64,000 nucleotides of DNA, from the NCBI RefSeq assembly GCF_029910215.1, contig NZ_CP110395.1:4340001-4404000 (forward strand). Direction: 5' to 3'. A model generated the notes under the pieces. The model was not told the origin of the DNA. It searched no databases and was given only the letters and a program-made list of their open reading frames with translations. Positions 8,777-14,992 of this stretch are shown here, one piece after another (position 1 is the first letter of the stretch; each line of letters opens with the position of its first letter). The stretch comes from Paraburkholderia sp. D15 (GTDB taxonomy: Bacteria; Pseudomonadota; Gammaproteobacteria; Burkholderiales; Burkholderiaceae). The position numbers were made by a program, and so were the translations under genes.

Positions 8777-9754
8777 ATGAATAACAACCAATCCCCATTC
8801 CCTAAACATTGGGCATTTGTTCTCAACCCAATAGTTCTTCCTAGTATCGACCAATACGAATTGGCTCCTAAACTGTTCGTTCGGAAAGCAAAGGAACATG
8901 AGGTGATTGCGATCAAGCAGACTTTGACGCAATGCATTGGCTCCCCTTTCAATATTCCGCGAGAGCTGAACTACGAGACGGACAGGCGCGAAACGCCCAG
9001 CGGGCCAAACACCAAAAACATCGACGCTATCCCGCTAGCCAGGGCAGATTGGCGCTATCACATCGTCACCAACGAAGGGGATCAAAACGCGCTCTACCGG
9101 TCGCATTTAGCTATTAATACAACAGCCGCACCTTTAGAGATTTCCGCTCTGACATTCGGCGGCCCAAGCCTAACCGGTTGGCGCGGAGACTTCGCTTCAC
9201 GGTACTTTCGCGATTTCACGCCATTCCCGGCTTCGCGTTTGAGCATTGATGATTTAAATGAGGCTCGCGACACGATCAACGAATTTGTGCCGTTCTTCAT
9301 TGGCGGCGAACTTTGCGAGAAACACCCGGAAGTCCAGCGCGCTTTCCTCATGTATGACTCCCTGAGTATGTTAAATGAGACTTCCGAATTCCATGTAATT
9401 GGACTATTCGCGATCATCGAAATGATGATTACGCATAACCCGCAACTGGAAGATCGAGGGGACTCGATCACCCATCAGATGCAAGCGAAGCTGCCGCTTT
9501 TGATGCGCCGGTTTCGCAGACCTATCTCGACTAAGCAACACTTTGGTGATACTGATCCGAAAAAGGTTTGGTCCGCGCTTTATTCGTATCGTAGTGCTTT
9601 GGCTCACGGCGGCGTAGCGAATTTTGCCTCCAGTCAATTGAAGCCGATTAAATCTGCGGAGGCTGCGTCCGAATATCTTCACGCAGTCGTAAAGGGGTTG
9701 CTGCGACATGTTCTTATCGAGCCTTTGCTCTTTCTCGACCTGAAAAATTGCTGA
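8777..9754 (+). CDS. HEPN-like protein (Apea-type), protein B of the island
   Basis: 325 residues. Near the C-terminus 'FAIIEMMITHNP' and 'DSITHQMQAKLPLLMRR' are followed by 'LYSYRSALAHGG', an R-X4-H motif at R272/H277, in the order expected of Apea-like HEPN domains. The upstream ~200 residues are unassigned. Base composition is visibly lower in GC than the surrounding chromosome, a sign of horizontal origin. It probably forms an operon with the membrane protein before it. HEPN proteins in accessory elements are often toxins or abortive-infection RNases; that role here is inference. Confidence 0.62.
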   Translation: MNNNQSPFPKHWAFVLNPIVLPSIDQYELAPKLFVRKAKEHEVIAIKQTLTQCIGSPFNIPRELNYETDRRETPSGPNTKNIDAIPLARADWRYHIVTNEGDQNALYRSHLAINTTAAPLEISALTFGGPSLTGWRGDFASRYFRDFTPFPASRLSIDDLNEARDTINEFVPFFIGGELCEKHPEVQRAFLMYDSLSMLNETSEFHVIGLFAIIEMMITHNPQLEDRGDSITHQMQAKLPLLMRRFRRPISTKQHFGDTDPKKVWSALYSYRSALAHGGVANFASSQLKPIKSAEAASEYLHAVVKGLLRHVLIEPLLFLDLKNC

Positions 9755-9950
9755 AACACGTGGTCAGCACCTGACTCATCGTCTGCGTGTTGCGCTGCGC
9801 CCAAAGCGTGTAACGAGCATCAAAGTACATCATCAATTTTGCGTTGAATTTGCGACAAGCTCCTTTACTGGCGGGGCTCGCCGCCACAGCGCAGTTCGCA
9901 TCAAACGGCACGCCCAAAGAGGAAGGGCAGGCGGGGAGGGGGACTGCGCT

Positions 9951-10229
9951 ATGACCGCCGGCACTCGCCCGACCGACCGCCGGCTGAGTCTCGCCGACCA
10001 TACCAATGCATTACGCATCGCGATCGCGAAATCATTCGAAAATCCGATTGCCGACATGCCATTTTCCGCCTGGCGGGTCGCGTTACATCTTGTTACCATA
10101 CATATTCGTTACGGACTGAATACAGCCAGATTCAATGCTGAAGCAGAATGTGCGTGGGTGTGTGTCGCGGCTGGCAAGGGGTTGACGGATGCGATGCGTA
10201 AATTTCAACAGTGCCTAGGATCGAAGTAA
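9951..10229 (+). CDS. Small protein of unknown function, probable phage-derived
   Basis: 92 residues with a strong ribosome binding site (GGAGGGGG at 9937-9944). It has no Cys-zinc motif, signal peptide or membrane segment; 'PFSAWRVALHLVTIHIRYGLNTARFNAEAECAWV' looks like an amphipathic helical protein. It is followed by two Ogr-like zinc-finger genes in the same direction, so a prophage origin is likely. The preceding 196 bp (9755-9950) contain no gene I can support. Confidence 0.5.
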   Translation: MTAGTRPTDRRLSLADHTNALRIAIAKSFENPIADMPFSAWRVALHLVTIHIRYGLNTARFNAEAECAWVCVAAGKGLTDAMRKFQQCLGSK

Positions 10230-10275
10230 ATGGGGCGGCACTAAAAGGGGGTTGGCCTGATGCGAGAAATTCTTG

Positions 10276-10536
10276 ATGTCTATGAAAATCGAATGCCCAT
10301 GCTGTGGCGCAGCCCTCTGCGCGCGCACCACCGACTTTCAATCGGTCACACTGCGGCGAATTTATAGCGTCTGTCGTGAGTGCGGATTCAAGGCGCGCGC
10401 AGAGCTGGAAATCATTCATTCGCTTTCTCCGTCGTCCCGTCCACGCGCTGAGGTAATGCTTGAGGTGCGGCCCGCGACGATGCTTCGTGGAGCAGTCAAC
10501 GCGCGAACCAGTGCTGCCGATGCGGGTAGCCAATGA
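10276..10536 (+). CDS. Ogr/Delta-like zinc finger protein, copy 1
   Basis: About 86 residues from ATG 10276 (ATG 10282, placing 'MKIECPCC' at the start as in most Ogr proteins, is equally possible). The pattern C-P-C-C near the N-terminus and C-R-E-C about 25 residues later is the four-Cys zinc knuckle of the phage P2 Ogr/Delta family, activators of phage late transcription. The tail after residue 55 is unordered-looking. No P2 structural genes are present, so it is an orphan remnant. Its stop overlaps the start of the next Ogr-like gene by ATGA. Confidence 0.7.
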   Translation: MSMKIECPCCGAALCARTTDFQSVTLRRIYSVCRECGFKARAELEIIHSLSPSSRPRAEVMLEVRPATMLRGAVNARTSAADAGSQ

Positions 10537-10724
10537 GAATCACAATCGTCTGCCCACATTGCAGCGCACGCGGCATTGCACGTGCAATGGAAAAAGAATC
10601 ACCTGTCGCCTGGAAAATCGATTTCCAGTGCGACGACGTCACGTGCGGACACACGTACCGCGCGCGCTTCCAGATTAGCCCCGGTAAATCGCTGCCGGCA
10701 GGCGCCGTGGCTAATATCGCCTGA
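10533..10724 (+). CDS. Ogr/Delta-like zinc finger protein, copy 2
   Basis: 63 residues. Cys pairs 'CPHC' at residues 7-10 and 'C-DDVT-C' about 24 residues later, with 'YRARFQISPG' after the second pair, are typical of the P2 Ogr/Delta late-gene activator family (usual length 70-80 aa). The start codon lies in a 4-bp ATGA overlap with the preceding gene, suggesting translational coupling. The two fingers differ in sequence, so they are old paralogues and not a recent duplication. Confidence 0.68.
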   Translation: MRITIVCPHCSARGIARAMEKESPVAWKIDFQCDDVTCGHTYRARFQISPGKSLPAGAVANIA

Positions 10725-10755
10725 CATTACCCGTCGAAAATCTTCCGTGACACGA

Positions 10756-10787
10756 AAGAGCGCCCGCCAGACGGCGAGCGCTCTTCT
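10756..10787 (+). terminator. Intrinsic terminator after the Ogr-like pair
   Basis: An 8-bp perfect outer stem (AAGAGCGC / GCGCTCTT), with further pairing inside, lies 32 bp after the second Ogr-like gene; the 3' flank is T-rich (CTTCTAATC). It separates the phage-like unit from the metal efflux operon. Confidence 0.65.
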
Positions 10788-10875
10788 AATCTTTACGTCT
10801 GCGCTGCTGCCGTAGTCTGCCGCTCACCTCATCTTCGAACATGCAGCGCGCAGCAGCGTAAGACCATCCTCTAAC

Positions 10876-10902
10876 GTATACCCCCGTACCCTATCCAGGG
10901 TA
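10876..10902. promoter_or_regulatory. Candidate DmeR (RcnR/CsoR-family) operator upstream of dmeR
   Basis: GTATACCCCC is followed directly by the inverted repeat TACCCT-ATCC-AGGGTA. C/G-tracts flanked by TA-rich half sites are what RcnR/CsoR-family regulators bind. The site lies 35-61 bp before the dmeR start codon, the expected place for autoregulation. The assignment is inferred from motif style and position. Confidence 0.6.
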
Positions 10903-10936
10903 AGATGGCCGCCTACCGTTTTTGGGAAATCCGGCC

Positions 10937-11209
10937 ATGAGTCATACGATTCGCGATAAACAGAAACTGCTCAATCGAGTTCGCCGCATCAAGGGGCAGG
11001 TCGAGGCAATCGAGCGCGCGCTGGAAGAGGAGCGCGGTTGCATGGATGTGCTCCAGCTCATCACCAGTAGTCGCGGCGCGATGAACGGTCTGCTTGCCGT
11101 GGTTCTTGAAGATCACATCCGAACGCATCTCGTCGACGCTGAGTCAGAGGGCGAGCACGGCAGCGGCACCGAGCAGTTGATCGAGGTAGTTCACAGCTAC
11201 TTCAAGTAA
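10937..11209 (+). CDS. dmeR: DmeR: nickel/cobalt-responsive repressor of the RcnR/FrmR family
   Basis: 90 residues from ATG 10937, all-helical DUF156 protein. Numbered from this Met, His3, Cys35, His60 and His64 are all present, the four-residue fingerprint of the Ni(II)/Co(II) sensor RcnR; formaldehyde sensors and CsoR copper sensors have different patterns. 'RIKGQVEAIERALEE' is the conserved dimer helix. It precedes a CDF efflux gene by 9 bp. Expected to bind the G-tract operator upstream without metal and release it when Ni or Co binds. A TTG at 10922 in frame is not needed; the fingerprint numbering supports the ATG. Confidence 0.88.
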   Translation: MSHTIRDKQKLLNRVRRIKGQVEAIERALEEERGCMDVLQLITSSRGAMNGLLAVVLEDHIRTHLVDAESEGEHGSGTEQLIEVVHSYFK

Positions 11210-11218
11210 GAGGCAACA

Positions 11219-12505
11219 ATGAACAATTTTCGAAATGCCGCTGAAGCGGCGGGGCACGACCACATTTTTCTGGGTGCGGCCCATGAAGCCAATGAACGCA
11301 GAACCTGGACGGTGATTGCGCTGTGCAGCGCGATGATGGTCGCTGAAATCGTCGGCGGCAGTCTCTTCGGGTCACTGGCGCTAGTTGCGGACGGTCTGCA
11401 CATGTCAACCCACGCCGGCGCGATGTTGATCGCCGCGCTGGCGTACACCTATGCTCGCAGGCACGCGGCCGACAATCGCTTCGTGTTCGGGACCGGCAAA
11501 CTGGGCGACCTCGCGGGTTTCAGCAGCGCAATCGTGCTCGCCATGATCGCGCTGCTGATCGCGTATGAAGCCATATCACGCCTTCTGTCGCCCGTGCCCA
11601 TCCACTTCGGCCAGGCGATCCCGATCGCCGTACTTGGACTGGTCGTCAATTTAGCGAGCGTCTGGCTGTTAGGCGGCGACCACCATGGCCACGATCATGG
11701 CCACGATCACGGCCACAGTCATGGTCACAGTCACACGGACGAGCACGGTCATGTTGACGAGGCACATCGCATCGTCGGCAGCGCGGGCGTTTTTGCCCTG
11801 TCGGTTTTCGAAGACGGCGTACCGCCGGTGTTTCGCATCACGCCCGACGTCGCCTCGTCGAAACCAAGCGCCAGCGCAGTATCAGTGACGACGATCCGCC
11901 CTGACGGTACGCGCCAGACCTTCACGTTTGCCGATCGCGGTGATTATCTGGAGTCGAAGGACGACATTCCGGAGCCGCACGCTTTCAGCGCGATCGTCCA
12001 CCTGCCAGACGGTGAGTATCTGGTCGAGTTTGAAGAACACGAGCACGATCACAACGATGGGCACGCGGCCGCAAATCGCGACCACAACATCCGCTCGGCT
12101 TACATTCACGTCATTGCCGACGCGGCGGTTTCCGTACTCGCGATCATAGGCCTGTTGCTGGCGCGCGCATTTGGCTGGGTCTGGATGGACCCACTTGCGG
12201 GCGTGATTGGCGCGCTGGTGATTGCAAACTGGTCGTGGGGCTTGATGCGGGATACGGGCCGCATCCTGCTCGACGTGAATCCGGACAATCGCATGGCCGA
12301 GAACGTCCGGCATGTCATCGAAGACAATGGCGACACCGTCGTGGACCTGCACGTCTGGCGAGTCGGTCCCGGACATATGAGCGCGATCGTAGCGGTGGCC
12401 ACCTCAGATGCCCGACGCAATCCAGGCTTCTACCGCGCGGCGCTCAAGCGTTTCAAAGGGCTGTCGCATTTGACGGTCGAGGTGAATCCCACGCCTGCTG
12501 CTTGA
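11219..12505 (+). CDS. dmeF: DmeF: cation diffusion facilitator for Ni/Co efflux
   Basis: 428 residues, an inner-membrane CDF antiporter. First metal motif D58-x2-H61-x3-H65 in TM2 ('ADGLHMSTHAG'); second motif H297-x3-D301 in TM5 ('HVIADA'). Between TM4 and TM5 lies a His/Asp-rich stretch (about 155-179, repeated GHDH/GHSH) and then an extra domain of about 90 residues (about 187-275), a layout known for DmeF-type CDFs. A second His-rich patch (273-281) lies just before TM5. The C-terminal cytoplasmic domain ends with 'HLTVEVNPT'. Cotranscribed with dmeR; together they give Ni/Co tolerance and are cargo of the tRNA-linked element. Confidence 0.9.
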   Translation: MNNFRNAAEAAGHDHIFLGAAHEANERRTWTVIALCSAMMVAEIVGGSLFGSLALVADGLHMSTHAGAMLIAALAYTYARRHAADNRFVFGTGKLGDLAGFSSAIVLAMIALLIAYEAISRLLSPVPIHFGQAIPIAVLGLVVNLASVWLLGGDHHGHDHGHDHGHSHGHSHTDEHGHVDEAHRIVGSAGVFALSVFEDGVPPVFRITPDVASSKPSASAVSVTTIRPDGTRQTFTFADRGDYLESKDDIPEPHAFSAIVHLPDGEYLVEFEEHEHDHNDGHAAANRDHNIRSAYIHVIADAAVSVLAIIGLLLARAFGWVWMDPLAGVIGALVIANWSWGLMRDTGRILLDVNPDNRMAENVRHVIEDNGDTVVDLHVWRVGPGHMSAIVAVATSDARRNPGFYRAALKRFKGLSHLTVEVNPTPAA

Positions 12506-12669
12506 GCAATGGCCGTTACATCGTTACAGGTGCTGAGGGAGCCAGGAGGCTGGGAAAAGCTGGAAATAGTGCAGCAGTACGCGCATTTGTCGGTCGATCC
12601 CCTGGCGCGCTGGGTGCAGCCGCACACACAGGTCGTTGATCTGCAAGCCTTGGCCAGCTGACCGGCTCG

Positions 12670-12687
12670 ACTGTATTTTCACTGTAC
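12670..12687. repeat. 18-bp direct repeat near right end of the element (copy 2)
   Basis: Same 18 bases and orientation as 6898-6915. It lies in the 233-bp gene-free stretch between dmeF and the tRNA, where an integrase gene would normally be expected. Confidence 0.7.
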
Positions 12688-12737
12688 TGGAGGGAAACGA
12701 CTGCGCGGAGAACCCGCTGAAAGCCTTACGGCTCTTG

Positions 12738-12780
12738 GTGCGCCCGGCTGGGATCGAACCAGCAACCCCTGCCTTCGGAG
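12738..12780. repeat. Right attachment-site-like repeat, within tRNA-Arg 3' part
   Basis: Identical to 6749-6791 over 43 bases. Together they bracket 6792-12737 (about 5.9 kb) as an inserted element located downstream of the tRNA 3' end. Confidence 0.9.
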
Positions 12781-12811
12781 GGCAGTACTCTATCCATTGA
12801 GCTACGGGCGC
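12739..12811 (-). tRNA. tRNA-Arg, anticodon CCG
   Basis: On the minus strand a full cloverleaf can be drawn: acceptor GCGCCCG / CGGGCGC, discriminator A, D arm starting GCTC, anticodon stem CTGCC / GGCAG with loop CTCCGAA (anticodon CCG, reads CGG), and T arm with GGTTCGATCC. CCA is not encoded. Its 3' part doubles as the attachment site of the element to its left. Confidence 0.93.
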
Positions 12812-13106
12812 TTCACGGCGAAAGCGCGGCATCTGAACGGATGCGACGCCAAAGCGAGACCGAGAGAATACCCGGTTTCCGCCAAACCGTCCACCGGACG
12901 GCCCGGATGGGCCGCTCCGCCGCCCACGCGCCACGTCCTCACCGCCCCCAATCCACCCCCGCCGATGCGGGTAAACGCCTGCTGAACACCCCGCCCCGCC
13001 GCTCGCCGCCGTCGAAATGTTGCGTCTATAATCGTCCGTGGCTGATATAGAACAAGAAGTTGCCGTCACGCTGTACCGCTCACATACCCACGGAGACGAG
13101 ACAAGC

Positions 13107-14018
13107 ATGAGCGAAGCACCACACGGAGCCCCGATCAAAACCCCCGGGCAGCTCATCGCCGCGATCATCGCCGGATTTGCCGTTCCGATCGTCATCATCG
13201 TTCTGCTGGCCGTGTACGTCGACAATTCGACACGCACCGGCGCCGGCACCGACTCTCTCTCCGACGCCGAAGTCTCCGCCCGCATCAAACCATTCGCCCA
13301 GGTCGACATCCGCGACGCCAACGCGCCGCGCGTCTACAAGACCGGCGAAGAGGTCTACAAGGCCGTGTGCTCGGCGTGTCACGCGTCGGGCGCAGCCGGT
13401 GCACCGAAATTCACCAATACCGCCGACTGGGCCCCGCGCATCGCGCAAGGCTTCGACACGCTGTGGCACACCGCGCTGTCCGGCAAGGGCGCGATGCCAC
13501 CGCGCGGCGGCACCAGCCCGGACGACTACAGCGACTTCGAAATAGCCCGCGCCGTGGTCTACATGGCGAACAATTCGGGCGCAAGCTTCCCCGAACCGGC
13601 GCAGCCGGCCGCCGGAGCGGCAGCGGCATCCGGCGCGGCCGCCGCGTCGGGCGCAACGGCAGCAGCAGCGCCAGTTGCCGGCTCGGACGCCGCCGCAACG
13701 CAAGCCGCAGCCGCCATGGCCGCGATGGCCAGCGTGCCGCAAGCTGCGGCACCAGCAGCCGCGCCGGCTGCCGACGCAGCGCAAGCCGGTAAGGCGCTGT
13801 ACACGCAGGTCTGCCAGGCCTGTCACGCGGCGGGCGTGCTGAACGCACCGAAGTTCGGCGACAAGGATGCCTGGGCGCCGCGCCTGAAAGACCCGATGGA
13901 CACGATCTACAACTACGCGCTGCACGGCAAGGGCGCGATGCCGCCGAAGGGCGGGTCGAATGCATCGGATGCGGATGTGAAGGCCGCCGTCGACTACATG
14001 GTCAACGCGGCAAAGTAA
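13107..14018 (+). CDS. Membrane-anchored dihaem cytochrome c (cytochrome c5 type)
   Basis: 303 residues from ATG 13107 (GGAG at 13092-13095). One N-terminal membrane anchor ('IAAIIAGFAVPIVIIVLLAVYV') followed by two c-type haem domains, each with a CxxCH site (CSACH and CQACH) and a distal 'KGAMPPRGG' / 'KGAMPPKGG' loop carrying the Met ligand. The domains are joined by about 70 residues rich in Ala and Pro, a flexible linker. The protein would sit on the periplasmic face and shuttle electrons. The two domains are clearly duplicates of each other. A longer in-frame start (GTG 13038) is possible but lacks a better ribosome binding site. Confidence 0.88.
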   Translation: MSEAPHGAPIKTPGQLIAAIIAGFAVPIVIIVLLAVYVDNSTRTGAGTDSLSDAEVSARIKPFAQVDIRDANAPRVYKTGEEVYKAVCSACHASGAAGAPKFTNTADWAPRIAQGFDTLWHTALSGKGAMPPRGGTSPDDYSDFEIARAVVYMANNSGASFPEPAQPAAGAAAASGAAAASGATAAAAPVAGSDAAATQAAAAMAAMASVPQAAAPAAAPAADAAQAGKALYTQVCQACHAAGVLNAPKFGDKDAWAPRLKDPMDTIYNYALHGKGAMPPKGGSNASDADVKAAVDYMVNAAK

Positions 14019-14079
14019 GGTATTCACGCGCAGCGGCCCGAAGCATCGTGGCCGCTCGCAGAAGGTAGTGCCGCATAAC

Positions 14080-14118
14080 AAAAATCCCTGTCTCGCTCGC
14101 CGCGAGGCAGGGATTTTT
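14080..14118. terminator. Bidirectional intrinsic terminator
   Basis: An 11-bp perfect stem (AAAAATCCCTG / CAGGGATTTTT) encloses a second pairing TCTCGC...GCGAG. T-runs lie on both strands. It serves the cytochrome gene and possibly the convergent NTF2-like gene. Confidence 0.85.
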
Positions 14119-14268
14119 TGCTTAACTGGCGCAATTGGACGCGACTCAAGTGTTGCGGCAATCACGTCCGGATTCGATCGAACGCCTTGCGTTGTATCCG
14201 ACCTGTGTCACGTAAAGGGCTTGGAACTCGGGCCACGCGTCAGAAGGCCATCGGCCCCATGCCCACGT

Positions 14269-14847
14269 TCACTCCCCCACCGCCGGACGACTAAACGCCT
14301 TCGCAAACGCCAGCTCCGGTGTACCACGCGCAAGCTCATCGAAATGCGTGCGCAACGCGTCGGGCGTCAACCACGGATACGCCAATCCCGCTTGCAGCGC
14401 ATCGAGCAACCTACCCTCGCCATCCGCCACGACATCCATGCGCGCGATGTGAATATGCAACGCCGTGACCGCCGCCGCGTCATCGAAAGTCCAGCGATAC
14501 ACGCCGTGCCCCACCCGCAACGCGCCGGCAGCCGGCTCGCGCATCACCACCAGCCACGGCAGCTCGACCACACCGTCCGCCGAAACCTCCAGCGCGTCGC
14601 ACACGTAGTAAGTCCGGCACCGCGTGTACTGCTTTCCGAAATCGATAACGAGCGTTCTGGCGATCGCGTCAGCGCCAACGGTACGCGCCGGAAATGCAAT
14701 ATTCGACGTCGCCAGCGACATGGTCAGCACCGCGTCGCCGGCAAACGCCTCGGCGATGCGCTCGGGCCGCGTGTTGTCCTTCGCGTCGATATAGATGTCG
14801 AGCGCGCGGCGACAGGAAGGAAGCGATGCAAGCGGCAGCGAGGTCAT
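14269..14847 (-). CDS. NTF2-like (SnoaL-type) protein
   Basis: 192 residues without signal or membrane segment. The order 'IDAKDNTRPERIAEAFAGDAVLTM', a helix-rich stretch, then long beta segments ('VVELPWLVVMREPAAG', 'VGHGVYRWTF') fits an NTF2-like cone fold of the SnoaL type. Such domains serve as small-molecule enzymes or binding modules; no catalytic residue pattern allows a substrate to be named. It lies downstream of rep on the same strand with a 145-bp gap, so its own promoter is possible. Confidence 0.6.
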   Translation of the reverse strand: MTSLPLASLPSCRRALDIYIDAKDNTRPERIAEAFAGDAVLTMSLATSNIAFPARTVGADAIARTLVIDFGKQYTRCRTYYVCDALEVSADGVVELPWLVVMREPAAGALRVGHGVYRWTFDDAAAVTALHIHIARMDVVADGEGRLLDALQAGLAYPWLTPDALRTHFDELARGTPELAFAKAFSRPAVGE

Positions 14848-14992
14848 GCGAGCGATCTCCGGGCAGTGTCCGAGCGATGTCGGTTAAGCGGTCAACCCCG
14901 TCGACGCAACGCATCGACGGAACCGTGCCACTCTAGCGCGCCCATGCCGTCAAACTCCCGAAGCACCTGCCACGCGCAAGGTCTTGCCCCCA

